Notes: generated by a model not told the origin, from the letters alone. DNA of 23,311 bases from JAAYJR01 sp964545315 (GCA_964545315.1 CAZJGI010000050.1:1-23311), one strand, 5' to 3'; positions 1 through 8,541 are shown, counted from the stretch's first letter. Translations and numbers: made by a program.

Positions 1-1116
1 GAAAAGGAAGTACCTTATATCCCTTCCTCAGAACAGCATTACATCATAGAAACAGCCAGCAGCTACCTCGACAGTATACCGGTAACTGTAACTGCTGAAG
101 TGTGCGACCGCAGTGCAGGCGGGCCCAACGACTTTTACTCCGAAGGCGATTACTGGTGGCCTGATCCTGATAACCAGCAAGGACCTTATATTCAGCGCGA
201 TGGAGAAACAAATCCTGACAATTTCGTAGCCCACCGTTTAGCTATGATCCGCCTCAGCAGGATAGTGGGAATGCAAACATCGGCCTGGCTGCTAACAGGT
301 GATACAAAATTAACTGAGGCTATTGGCAATCATCTGGAAGCATGGTTCGTAAATCCCTCAACACGTATGAATCCCGGCCTTAACTATGCGCAGGCTATAA
401 AAGGCCGGGTCACAGGAAGGGGAATAGGGATTATCGACGCAATACACCTCATTGAAGTTGCACGATCAACAGAGATTCTGGAACAGAACGATGCCCTGCC
501 GAAAAACCTGATCACCCCGGTAAAAGAATGGTTCAGTGAATTTGTAACATGGCTCACTACACATCCATACGGTATCGATGAGATGAAAACTAAAAATAAC
601 CATGCTGTCTGCTGGGTGATGCAAGTGGGAGCTTTTGCCCGGCTTACAGGTAATGAGGAGGTGCTCGAATTGTGCAGAAAACGGTTTAGGGAAGTGTTGT
701 TGCCGGATCAAATGGCAGATGACGGTTCATTCCCATTGGAAATAAGCCGCACGAAACCTTATGGCTATTCTTTGTTTAACCTGGATGCCTTTATGACTGC
801 TGCCAAAATTTTATCAAACGAAAAAAACAACTTATTCCTATTCTCAACACCCGACGGAAAAAACCTGAAAAAGGGCGCCGAATTTTTGTTTCCTTTTGTG
901 AAAGATAAATCGAAATGGCCTTATGGTGAAGATGTTATGTACTGGGACGAGTGGCCGGTAAGGCATCCGTTTTTACTGTTTGCCGGAAAGGCTTATGACA
1001 AAACAGAATACATTGAGTTATGGAAAACTCTCGATGGCTACCCCGAAAATCAGGAAGTAATAAGAAACCTGCCAATAAGAAATCCTTTACTATGGCTGAC
1101 AGATAAACCATTTTGA
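1..1116 (+). CDS. Alginate lyase family protein, 5'-truncated by the window edge
   Basis: The reading frame is open from base 1, so the N-terminus (probably with a signal peptide) lies outside the window; 371 residues are visible. The motif SEGDYWWPDP (about residues 50-59 of the visible part) and the long alpha-helical composition are typical of the alginate_lyase superfamily (alpha/alpha-barrel lyases such as PL5 and related families). A KNNH motif at visible residues 198-201 matches the Asn-His catalytic pair of PL5-type lyases, and Arg250 with Tyr254/Tyr256 could supply the rest of the catalytic set. Established family role: beta-elimination of uronic-acid glycans in the periplasm. The true substrate cannot be read from sequence; alginate, glucuronan or another uronan are all possible. 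The next gene starts 55 bp downstream on the same strand, so cotranscription is likely. The nearby ExuT-like transporter fits uronate use. Confidence 0.8.
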   Translation, partial: EKEVPYIPSSEQHYIIETASSYLDSIPVTVTAEVCDRSAGGPNDFYSEGDYWWPDPDNQQGPYIQRDGETNPDNFVAHRLAMIRLSRIVGMQTSAWLLTGDTKLTEAIGNHLEAWFVNPSTRMNPGLNYAQAIKGRVTGRGIGIIDAIHLIEVARSTEILEQNDALPKNLITPVKEWFSEFVTWLTTHPYGIDEMKTKNNHAVCWVMQVGAFARLTGNEEVLELCRKRFREVLLPDQMADDGSFPLEISRTKPYGYSLFNLDAFMTAAKILSNEKNNLFLFSTPDGKNLKKGAEFLFPFVKDKSKWPYGEDVMYWDEWPVRHPFLLFAGKAYDKTEYIELWKTLDGYPENQEVIRNLPIRNPLLWLTDKPF

Positions 1117-1171
1117 CATGGAGAAAAAATTTATAATTTTACCGGCCATAAAAATCAGTAAGTATTGACTT

Positions 1172-2749
1172 ATGCAAAAATCTCTTATAGTATCCCCCCA
1201 GGCTGAACCGGCGGAAGTAGCATTAAATGTTCTTAAATCAGGCGGTAATGCAATTGATGCTGCAATTGCCGGCGCACTCACCCAGGGAATTGTAGACCCG
1301 CACAGATCCGGCATTGGTGGCTTTGGGGCTGCAATTATTTACTCAGCAAAAGACAAAAAAGCATACTGTGTGAACTTCTTCGGCCGCGTTGGCAGTAAGG
1401 CCAAACAGGATATGTGGCATCATATTCTTGAGGGAGCGGCACCCGATGGTTTTGGTTATATTCTTAAGGGTAAGGAAAATGATGTGGGATATAAAAGTAT
1501 AACAATCCCGGGGACAGTTGCCGGCTTTGGTGAAATACACAAGCGTTTTGGACATATGCATTGGAAAGACCTTTTTGACGGAGCCATTGGCATAGCTAAA
1601 GAAGGTTTTATTGTTAGTCCGGGTATGGCTAATTTTTGGAGAAGGCCGGGCCTTTTTGGCCGTGTATCTACAAAAGACAGATTGGGATTTACCTCAAGTG
1701 GCAGAGAAATATGGCTTCCGGAAGGAGAACCATACAAGGCGGGTGACAGGCCAAAACAGTTAGAACTCGCAGACACTTACAAATGGATTGCCGAAGCGGG
1801 TGCTGATGATTTTTATAAAGGGGACCTGGCAAAACAAATAATCAGTGATTTTAAAGAAAACGATGCATTAATTACAGAAAACGATCTGAGAAATTATAAG
1901 TGTGAATGGCTCACACCTTTAAAGGGTAGTTTTCTGGGTAATGAAATCCTCTCCACCCCACTTCCGGGAGGAGGCCTGGCTCTTATTCAAACTTTGAGAA
2001 TGGCTGAGTTGTTTAATGTTATGTCACATCCATTGAACAGCGACAAGTATGTAGATACTCTTGCCAGGATATTCAGCGCTGTCCAAAAAGACCGCATGAA
2101 TTTCCATTCAGATCCGCAATTCAGCAGTCCTGATATAGGGATACTATTAGACGATGAATACTTAAAATCCATTTATTATGATATAAACAGTGATAATAGC
2201 CAGGAGCCTAAAGATACAACTGTAATAGCAGCTTCTGACCGGGAGGGAAATGCAATTGCCCTATGCCATTCTCTTGGATATGGAAGCGGTGTATATACAA
2301 AAAAACTGGGATTTATGTACAACAACTGCATGAGCGGCTTTGATCCGGTGCCAAATAATCCTAATTCAATTGCTCCGGGAAAGGCAAGAAGCACTGCAAT
2401 AGCCCAAACACTTATCCTCCGCGATGGCCTGCCAAAACTTATTCTCGGATCCCCGGGAGGATCCCATATTACAGCGGGCCTGGCCCAGGTTTTAATTAAC
2501 TATTTTTACTTTAAAATGGACTTGCAGGATGCAGTCTGCAGGCCAAGGTTTGATGCTTACAGAAAAACTTTGCTCTTTGAATCACGCATGCCATATACAC
2601 TTGACAGCCAACTATCAAATAAATGGGAAATATTAAGAAGCCCGTCACCATTTGGTATGGTGGGCAGGATCTATGCAATTGCATTTACAGAACAGGGCCC
2701 GAAACCGGGTTACGATCCGGGTGAAGCAGCGACAGCTTTGGAATTATAA
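1172..2749 (+). CDS. Gamma-glutamyltransferase-like Ntn-hydrolase, no signal peptide
   Basis: This 525-residue protein has the gamma-glutamyltranspeptidase layout. The N-terminal block LKSGGNAIDAAIAGAL (about 23-38) is followed by VDPHRSGIGGFG. The self-cleavage/nucleophile site is Thr349-Thr350 followed by a DREGNA segment, and the oxyanion-loop motif GSPGGS is at 426-431. In Escherichia coli GGT the nucleophile is the first Thr of TTH; here the third position is Val351, not His. Known members are autoprocessed periplasmic or secreted enzymes that cleave or transfer gamma-glutamyl groups. Here the chain begins directly with the catalytic domain and shows no signal peptide, so it is either cytoplasmic or its leader has been lost. 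An in-frame TGA lies one codon upstream of the ATG (1166-1168), so the start cannot move further 5'. The family assignment is solid; activity on glutathione-type substrates is inference, and acylase-type members also exist. It probably shares a transcript with the lyase upstream. Confidence 0.85.
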   Translation: MQKSLIVSPQAEPAEVALNVLKSGGNAIDAAIAGALTQGIVDPHRSGIGGFGAAIIYSAKDKKAYCVNFFGRVGSKAKQDMWHHILEGAAPDGFGYILKGKENDVGYKSITIPGTVAGFGEIHKRFGHMHWKDLFDGAIGIAKEGFIVSPGMANFWRRPGLFGRVSTKDRLGFTSSGREIWLPEGEPYKAGDRPKQLELADTYKWIAEAGADDFYKGDLAKQIISDFKENDALITENDLRNYKCEWLTPLKGSFLGNEILSTPLPGGGLALIQTLRMAELFNVMSHPLNSDKYVDTLARIFSAVQKDRMNFHSDPQFSSPDIGILLDDEYLKSIYYDINSDNSQEPKDTTVIAASDREGNAIALCHSLGYGSGVYTKKLGFMYNNCMSGFDPVPNNPNSIAPGKARSTAIAQTLILRDGLPKLILGSPGGSHITAGLAQVLINYFYFKMDLQDAVCRPRFDAYRKTLLFESRMPYTLDSQLSNKWEILRSPSPFGMVGRIYAIAFTEQGPKPGYDPGEAATALEL

Positions 2750-2786
2750 TTATCTTTTATAATAATTTAGTAAGTAAATGCAATGG

Positions 2787-4346
2787 TCAGTATTTCAGGT
2801 CTTCTCCAAGTGGTTTTATTACAGGGATCAATAGGTGAATAGCTACAAACATTAGCAAGTAAATAAGGCCGGCTACCAGAAATGCAAAGAAATAGCCGGA
2901 CGGCCCGCTGGTTGTTAAGACCCTGCCTAATCCAAAATCTGCCAACAGTCCTGCCAGCGCCCCTGTCAGTCCACCAATACCTGCTACAGAGGCCACCGCT
3001 TTTTTGGGAAATATATCCGCTGAGACAGAATACAAAGTCGCCATCCATGCAGAATGACTTGCTGCCGCCAATGCCATTAACAATACTGCTATCCAATATA
3101 ACTTATCAGTTCGCGATTCTGTATGTATAATGGATTCAAACCGTTTTAGATTGTCCTGGCCAATTATTTTACCTAAGTCTGTACTCAATTCTTTAGCTGT
3201 TTCATAGGTTCTTCCTTCCAGTACTCTCAACGATTCAATAACTTCCGGGGGCAAGGGTTGATCTGATTTAAGGGTCATCTTTTTACCATCTGCCTCAATA
3301 ATCTCCTTTTCCTGATAAACGGAACTCTCCAGGGATTTATAGAGATGATCATCGAATACAAATGATGTAGGTATGGTTGTAACAAAAACTACAGGTAAAA
3401 TACATACTGCACTGATAAATAGTGTAAATTTCCGGGCTTTATTTATGCTCCAACCTATTTGAATCAGATGAGAAGACAACCAGCCCCCAAAAATACTGCC
3501 TACATTCACAATTGAATATATTACAATCAGGGGCAGTGCCAACTCTTTTATATTCAATCCAAATTTATCGAATAAAAATTTTCCTCCCCAAAACATATAA
3601 AACCACCATACGGCATCTGACAGCTTTCCCACAGAAAATCCCCATGTTTCTTTAAGAGGCAAAAGTTTTTTCCATGGCAGTTTTTTCTCTGATTCAAAAG
3701 CTGAATCACTATTAATATAGGCAAGTTCCTTGTCCCCCAATTTTGGATGTTCTCCGGGCTTACGATACGTTTTCAACCATAAGATAAGCCATATCAGACT
3801 GAATATACCTGTTGTCAGAAATGCAAATTGCCAATTCGTACCATCTACCATTACAATTAGTGAAACAACTATTGGTGCTAATATTGGTCCGAAATTAGCT
3901 CCTGTATTGAATATTCCTATAGCTAAGGCCCTCTCCTTTTTAGGAAACCATTCAGCAACTGTTTTAATAGCTGCCGGAAAATTACCGGATTGACCCAGTG
4001 CAAATCCAAAACGTCCTGATATGAAACCTATTACACTGAATGCAGGCCGTATAAATGCATGTAGCATCCCGAGAAAACTCCATAGTATGATTGAAAGAGA
4101 GTAACCAAACCGTGTACCGTAACGATCAATGATATTGCCCATTATCAGCATACCCAAAGCATAACCTACTTTGAATGCTATCATTATGTTTGCAAAGTCA
4201 GCATCAGACCAATGGAATACTTTATATTGCAAGGTTGGGCCCAGGACACCTATTATACTCCTGTCAAGATAGTTAATTGTTGTTGCTGCAAGGAGTAAAG
4301 CCAATATCCTGTATCTGTAAGATCCTGCATGTAGGTTTAAGTTCAT
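2787..4346 (-). CDS. MFS transporter, hexuronate (ExuT/ACS family)-like
   Basis: This 519-residue protein has twelve predicted membrane segments. The N-terminal half carries INYLDRS (24-30), an RYG turn after helix 2, and the block GNFPAAIKTVAEWFPKKERA (121-140), close to ExuT/anion:cation symporters that import glucuronate or galacturonate. The usual length for this family is about 430 residues. The extra length comes from a hydrophilic insertion at about 331-414 between helices 9 and 10, which the predicted topology places in the periplasm. Its start lies 45 bp downstream of the Gfo/Idh/MocA gene on the same strand, so the two likely form an operon: import, then oxidation of a sugar acid. 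It ends tail to tail with the GGT-like gene, 37 bp apart. Uronate as substrate is inferred from family and from the lyase nearby. Confidence 0.88.
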   Translation of the reverse strand: MNLNLHAGSYRYRILALLLAATTINYLDRSIIGVLGPTLQYKVFHWSDADFANIMIAFKVGYALGMLIMGNIIDRYGTRFGYSLSIILWSFLGMLHAFIRPAFSVIGFISGRFGFALGQSGNFPAAIKTVAEWFPKKERALAIGIFNTGANFGPILAPIVVSLIVMVDGTNWQFAFLTTGIFSLIWLILWLKTYRKPGEHPKLGDKELAYINSDSAFESEKKLPWKKLLPLKETWGFSVGKLSDAVWWFYMFWGGKFLFDKFGLNIKELALPLIVIYSIVNVGSIFGGWLSSHLIQIGWSINKARKFTLFISAVCILPVVFVTTIPTSFVFDDHLYKSLESSVYQEKEIIEADGKKMTLKSDQPLPPEVIESLRVLEGRTYETAKELSTDLGKIIGQDNLKRFESIIHTESRTDKLYWIAVLLMALAAASHSAWMATLYSVSADIFPKKAVASVAGIGGLTGALAGLLADFGLGRVLTTSGPSGYFFAFLVAGLIYLLMFVAIHLLIPVIKPLGEDLKY

Positions 4347-4391
4347 ATGGATATATCTTTGAAAAAAAATGAAAAAGCCTGTTACTATGAG

Positions 4392-5441
4392 CTAAAATGA
4401 CAGAGGCGAAACAGGTCTTTGATTTTCAGCTGATTTCTGTACTGCAAGAGCAGCAATCAGCGACCTGGCAGCATCTTCGGCATCCGGAACAGGCTCCTCT
4501 TTTCCCTCAATGACCCTGCAAAAATGTTCAAGTTGCACAGTCAGGGGATCAACCGGTTCCACAGTATATATGACCTTCTCAAGATTGTGCTGCCAACCTC
4601 TGAGCCCTTTATCAGGATAACGCCACAGTTCCATTGCAGGGAATGCCAAAGATGCAGAAGTTCCCAGGAAATGATAACAACTCTCCTGTGCGTGATAATA
4701 AAGTGGATTTTCACCGGTTGTCAGCTCATATGACCATGGAGAAGGAGATGCATCTGATGCCAGGATAGTACCAAAAGCCCCGCTTTCAAAACAGATGGAA
4801 ATATTCAGTGAATCTTCCACTTCGTGTCCTCTTATTGCTGAACTTTTTCTGGCATAAACCTCTGATATCTCACCGCAAAGAAACCTTACAAGGTCCAACT
4901 CATGAATCAGGTTGATCAGCAACGGCCCTCCTCCCGGTTTTCTGCTTCGCCAGACTGTTTTGAAATACTCATCCGGTTTCAACAGTGCCCATATGATTGA
5001 CACACCAACCAGTTTTCCCAGAGAACCCTCGCGAATAAGTTCACGAACTTTTTGCACAAGAGGACTGTGACGACGATGGTGTCCGACAAGTACTTTAACT
5101 CCCATACTCCGCGTAATTGCAACTATATTCCCGGCTGATTCAATCGTATCTGCAACAGGTTTTTCGATCAACATATGTACCTTTTGATTAGCACACACCT
5201 CAGCCAAAGATGCATGAAGTGAGTTGGGAGTTGCTATAATCGCTCCTGTTGGATTCTCTTTATTGATCAATTCTTCGGGAGAAGTGTAAAATCGTACGCC
5301 AAACTTGTCAGCAACCGATCTCAGGGAAGGATTTGTGTCACATATGCCTGCCAGCGTACACCTGTCATGTGAGGATATTAGATGAGCATGCTTAACGCCC
5401 ATCGATCCTGCACCTATTACTGCTAACTTAATCTGTTCCAT
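4392..5441 (-). CDS. Gfo/Idh/MocA family oxidoreductase (cytoplasmic)
   Basis: This NAD(P)-dependent sugar or sugar-acid dehydrogenase-like protein has 349 residues. An N-terminal Rossmann fold carries the dinucleotide motif GAGSMG at 10-15. The EKP motif at 93-95 contains the catalytic-site Lys of this superfamily. The block GHHRRHSP (120-127) and the IHELD segment (179-183) line the usual substrate pocket. No signal peptide is present, so it acts in the cytoplasm. It is the first gene of a probable minus-strand operon with the ExuT-like transporter (gap 45 bp), and a perfect TAnnTTTG box lies upstream at 5570-5577. The likely role is oxidation or reduction of the imported sugar or sugar acid. 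The exact substrate (inositol, uronate or a keto-sugar) is not readable from sequence. Confidence 0.88.
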   Translation of the reverse strand: MEQIKLAVIGAGSMGVKHAHLISSHDRCTLAGICDTNPSLRSVADKFGVRFYTSPEELINKENPTGAIIATPNSLHASLAEVCANQKVHMLIEKPVADTIESAGNIVAITRSMGVKVLVGHHRRHSPLVQKVRELIREGSLGKLVGVSIIWALLKPDEYFKTVWRSRKPGGGPLLINLIHELDLVRFLCGEISEVYARKSSAIRGHEVEDSLNISICFESGAFGTILASDASPSPWSYELTTGENPLYYHAQESCYHFLGTSASLAFPAMELWRYPDKGLRGWQHNLEKVIYTVEPVDPLTVQLEHFCRVIEGKEEPVPDAEDAARSLIAALAVQKSAENQRPVSPLSF

Positions 5442-5569
5442 ATATTAGCTCATAGTGTAATTATGGAGGTAAATTTAAGATTAGTTGTAAAAAAAAATAG
5501 AAAATCCGGAATATTATTAGGGGGCTATTCCGAATTATCTATTATTTAAAACATTTCTATGAATGGTTG

Positions 5570-5577
5570 CAAAATTA
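5570..5577 (-). promoter_or_regulatory. Candidate -7 promoter box for the Gfo/Idh-MFS operon
   Basis: On the minus strand this reads TAATTTTG, a perfect match to the Bacteroidota -7 consensus TAnnTTTG. It would give a 5' leader of about 120 nt before the start codon at 5441. I do not see a clear -33 TTTG box at standard spacing. Confidence 0.35.
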
Positions 5578-5733
5578 CAGGGTTCAATTTTAAACTAAAA
5601 TCCCTTTATGTGGACATTTTATTCACATCCTGAAATTTATTTTTTATTAGTTATGCCTGCCTTCCGGTTAGTCAGGGTGGATAGGAGGTGACTTTAATAA
5701 TACAACTCTCTATAAGAGGATGAAGTCAGAGCC

Positions 5734-5814
5734 CCGCTGGTTCGGATTTGTAATCCGGACCATACCATTACTCAACAATGGCGCGGATTACAAATCCTCG
5801 CCAACCATTGCGGT
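5734..5814. repeat. Long imperfect inverted repeat, REP/BIME-like element
   Basis: A perfect 14-bp inverted repeat pairs 5744-5757 (GGATTTGTAATCCG) with 5784-5797 (CGGATTACAAATCC). Each arm is itself nearly palindromic. Inside it is a nested stem: CCATT at 5765-5769 with AATGG at 5777-5781. Outside it, GCTGGTT on the left roughly pairs with AACCATTGCGG on the right, with a small bulge. The whole unit can fold into one long hairpin or cruciform. It lies between divergent genes, so it is not a terminator for either of them. This shape is typical of REP-like elements mobilised by RAYT/IS200-type transposases; no transposase is present in the window, so that origin is inference. Confidence 0.6.
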
Positions 5815-5903
5815 AATCACACTTATCTACAACATGCGTTAACTTTCTGTATTTCCCCATTTAACAAAAATAGAAAATTAACAGCAAAGCTTTTATTACA
5901 TTA

Positions 5904-5928
5904 CCACCGTTAATAACGGTGGGTTTTT
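5904..5928 (+). terminator. Rho-independent terminator-like hairpin without an upstream gene
   Basis: The stem CCACCGTT (5904-5911) pairs perfectly with AACGGTGG (5915-5922) across a 3-nt loop and is followed by G and five Ts (5924-5928). The T run makes it a plus-strand terminator. No plus-strand gene ends upstream of it within the spacer, so it either ends an unannotated RNA or acts as an attenuator for the Tat-exported oxidoreductase 117 bp downstream. Confidence 0.55.
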
Positions 5929-6044
5929 AAGTTAAACTAAAAAAATTTCTGTAATAATCTGTACTTTTATGCCGTTTTTTGAAAATTTATTAAATCTATA
6001 TCGTTTAATTAGTTTACATTACAGGTTAATTTAAAATATTAAAT

Positions 6045-7022
6045 ATGCAATCAACAAGAAGAGACTTTTTAAACACCACAAGTAAAGCTGTAGCCGGAAT
6101 AACAATAGTTCCGGGAGTTATAACAAAAACATCTTTTGTCTCTCAACCAGGAAAAACAATAAGGATAGGAATAATCGGAGCTGAAAATTCGCATTCTTAT
6201 GGGTATGGCAAAATGTTTAACACCGACAGGAAATTTCCCGGGGTAAGCGTTGAATATATCTGGGGGGAGACTGATGAATTTGCCAAAGTGGCGATGGAAC
6301 GCGGCAACATCCCGGTACAGGTTAAAGACCCGGCAGAAATGTTAGGCAAGATAGATGCAGTAATAGTAAACCACAGGCATCCCAAATATCATCTTGAAGC
6401 CGCTACTCCTTTTATTAAGGCCGGAATACCTGCATTTATTGATAAACCTTTCTGTTACAGAGTATCTGAAGGTAAAAAATTTCTAAATATGGCAAAATCA
6501 CTGGGTACGCCTGTATCATCATGGAGTACAGCAGCATATAATGATAATACAATAGATTTAAAAAAGAAAGCAGAAGAGCTGGGACAAATTAAAAACCTGG
6601 TAATGTTCGGGCCTGCGGATATAGAGTCACAGTGGGGTGGTATTTTTTTCTATGGCGTGCATATGGTTGATCAGCTGTTATTAATATTCGGTGATAATGT
6701 CGAAAAAGTAAGGGTTTCAAAAATAGGAAATGCTGCAACAGGCACACTTTTGTTTAATAATGGAATGATTGCTACACTGGTATTTCTTACCCTGAGCAGA
6801 AACCGTTCAATATATGCAGAAACAAATAAGGAAGTTATTGAATTAACATCTGCCGTCCGGGAGAGTGACCCTCCGAAAGCATATAAAGATATGGTTGAAA
6901 TGTTCCGTACCGGAAAAGAACCACGAAGCCATAACAGTATTCTTTATGGAATTGCTGTATTGGAAGCCCTCGAGAAATCAGTAAAAAGCGATAAATGGGA
7001 AAAAGTAAAATTGGTTTTTTAA
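6045..7022 (+). CDS. Gfo/Idh/MocA family protein with Tat signal
   Basis: This 325-residue protein starts with a twin-arginine signal (TRRDFLNTTSKAVAG, about 4-18), so it should be folded with cofactor in the cytoplasm and exported. A Rossmann-type N-domain begins with RIGIIGAENSHS (about 40-51), where the classical GxGxxG glycine pattern is degenerate. A DKPF segment (about 138-141) replaces the usual EKP but keeps the Lys. GVHMVDQL (about 208) marks the substrate-domain start. Tat-exported members are common in Bacteroidota glycan loci; some of the superfamily use tightly bound NAD. It appears monocistronic: the promoter region is the 603-bp spacer upstream, and the next gene is 137 bp away with its own promoter candidate. 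Substrate unknown. Confidence 0.85.
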   Translation: MQSTRRDFLNTTSKAVAGITIVPGVITKTSFVSQPGKTIRIGIIGAENSHSYGYGKMFNTDRKFPGVSVEYIWGETDEFAKVAMERGNIPVQVKDPAEMLGKIDAVIVNHRHPKYHLEAATPFIKAGIPAFIDKPFCYRVSEGKKFLNMAKSLGTPVSSWSTAAYNDNTIDLKKKAEELGQIKNLVMFGPADIESQWGGIFFYGVHMVDQLLLIFGDNVEKVRVSKIGNAATGTLLFNNGMIATLVFLTLSRNRSIYAETNKEVIELTSAVRESDPPKAYKDMVEMFRTGKEPRSHNSILYGIAVLEALEKSVKSDKWEKVKLVF

Positions 7023-7068
7023 ACCTTAGGAAACAACAGGCGTCAAATATATATTTAAAAAAGAATGT

Positions 7069-7076
7069 TAAATTTG
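7069..7076 (+). promoter_or_regulatory. Candidate -7 promoter box for the export operon
   Basis: TAAATTTG matches the Bacteroidota -7 consensus TAnnTTTG perfectly and lies 83 bp before the first adaptor's start codon. No clear -33 TTTG box is visible. A purine-rich AGAGG stretch (about 7150-7154) just before the ATG may serve as a ribosome binding site. Confidence 0.4.
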
Positions 7077-7159
7077 TCCCTCAATCCTAAACGGGTGGCT
7101 TTTTTATTTAAAGGAATCAAAAAATTAAAATTTATTTTGGAATATACTAAGAGGAAAAG

Positions 7160-8521
7160 ATGAGAAGAAATTTATTATTGACACTTGTAATTCTTATTCT
7201 TTTATCAATTGCTGCTTTTTTTATCTTCACAGGAACGAGTAGTGAAAGTTTACAAATTACAGCTTCTGTTCAAAGAGGGCCGTTTGAAGTACTGGTATTC
7301 TCAAGTGGCCAGCTTGAGGCTCAAAGCTCTGAGAACATTGTTGTTCCTGAAATATTACGTGACAGGAATGTCCGTATATATGAAATAAAAATCACCGATC
7401 TGATTGAAGAAGGAACTGTTGTAGATTCTGGTGACTATATTGCATCTCTTGATCACAAAACTGTGGAAGAGGTTATCGTAGGAGCACAGGAAGAACTTGA
7501 GTTATCGATCAACAACTTCGATGATGCAAAAATGGACTCTAACCTCACGTTAAGCAATTACAGAGATGTGATTATTAATTTAAAAGAAGAGGTTGAAGAG
7601 ATGCAAATTATTCTCGATGAATCTGTTTATGAGTCTCCGGCTGTGATCAGAAAGGCTGAAATGGACCTGGATAAGGCAAAAAGGCGATTGAATCAGGAAA
7701 TAAGCGCATATGCTTTAAGGGAAAGACAGGCAGCCTCAAAAGTGGAAAGAAGCCTTGTGTATCTGAAAAGAAGTCAGGAAAGAGTTGACCTCCTTTACCA
7801 GGTTTATAATTCTCTTCGAATTAAAGCTCCTAAAGCAGGAATGATAATCTACGGTAGAGACAGAACACGGGAAAAAATAAAAGTAGGGTCAACAGTAAGC
7901 CCCTGGAGGCCTGTTATTGCAACCCTGCCAAATCTTGCAACTATGCAGTCGCTGACTTACGTTAACGAAATTGATATCTCCAAAGTAAAGGCAGGACAGA
8001 AAGTAATTATTGGTATTGATGCCCTTCCTGACAGAAGACTGGACGGTGAAGTTGTTTCAGTTGCAAATATAGGTCAGCCTATGCCAAAAAGTGATGCAAA
8101 GGTATTTGAAGTTAAAATCAATGTTCTGGGTAAGGTTGATGACCTGAAACCTGCAATGACAACAAGTAATATTATTCAAACCGGTGTTTTTGAGGATACA
8201 ATTTTTATTCCCTCGGAAACCGTTTTTGAAAATGACTCACTACAATATGTATTCCTGGAAACAAATGGCACTATTGTAAAACAAATTGTTGATCTGGGAG
8301 ATGAAAACGAAAATTATGTTCTGATCAGAAAAGGTATTAAAGATAATGATAAAATCTTATTGAGTTCTCCTGATAACGAAGAAGAACTGGCCTTCCAGGG
8401 GATGGAGATTTATCAGGAAATAAAAGAACGTAAATTAAGGGAAGAAGAAGAGGAAAGAAAATCAGGAAATAAAACTAACGAAAGATCATTAAATTCTGAT
8501 AATATCAAATCCGAATCATAG
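7160..8521 (+). CDS. HlyD/MacA-type periplasmic adaptor of a tripartite exporter (adaptor 1)
   Basis: This 453-residue protein has one N-terminal membrane anchor (about 5-24), a first lipoyl half and beta-barrel segment (about 35-100), and a long charged coiled-coil hairpin (about 105-220). The second lipoyl half begins at KAPKAGMIIYG (222-232), followed by barrel and membrane-proximal strands containing ALPDRRLDGEV. The tail is strongly charged, with an EEEEER stretch, and is absent from adaptor 2. Adaptors of this class bridge an inner-membrane MacB-type permease and a TolC channel. It is the first gene of a tight operon: the permease starts 20 bp after it. It is clearly related to the adaptor at 11385-12635 (shared DLIxEGTxV, SPWxPxIATLP and DALP motifs). 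Confidence 0.88.
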   Translation: MRRNLLLTLVILILLSIAAFFIFTGTSSESLQITASVQRGPFEVLVFSSGQLEAQSSENIVVPEILRDRNVRIYEIKITDLIEEGTVVDSGDYIASLDHKTVEEVIVGAQEELELSINNFDDAKMDSNLTLSNYRDVIINLKEEVEEMQIILDESVYESPAVIRKAEMDLDKAKRRLNQEISAYALRERQAASKVERSLVYLKRSQERVDLLYQVYNSLRIKAPKAGMIIYGRDRTREKIKVGSTVSPWRPVIATLPNLATMQSLTYVNEIDISKVKAGQKVIIGIDALPDRRLDGEVVSVANIGQPMPKSDAKVFEVKINVLGKVDDLKPAMTTSNIIQTGVFEDTIFIPSETVFENDSLQYVFLETNGTIVKQIVDLGDENENYVLIRKGIKDNDKILLSSPDNEEELAFQGMEIYQEIKERKLREEEEERKSGNKTNERSLNSDNIKSES

Positions 8522-8541
8522 ATATAGAAAATTGTTATTCA

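Larger units (their letters stand above)
5442..6044. other. Non-coding divergent spacer of 603 bp
   Basis: I find no convincing protein gene on either strand here. The spacer separates two divergent Gfo/Idh/MocA genes and is AT-rich at both ends, with a more GC-rich core (about 5650-5815). The core holds an inverted-repeat element (5734-5814). A terminator-like hairpin pointing rightward lies at 5904-5928. A minus-strand -7 box is at 5570-5577 and a weak plus-strand candidate (TACTTTTA) at 5962-5969. The GC-rich core differs from its flanks and may be an inserted repeat or the remnant of a mobile element. Confidence 0.7.

Noticed and set aside
1118..1168. Tiny ORF (16 codons plus stop) directly after the lyase stop, in the same frame as the GGT-like gene
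   Set aside because: It could be the relic of a GGT leader, but it is too short and only weakly signal-like (basic, then a brief hydrophobic stretch). A single TGA ends it and nothing else supports a gene.
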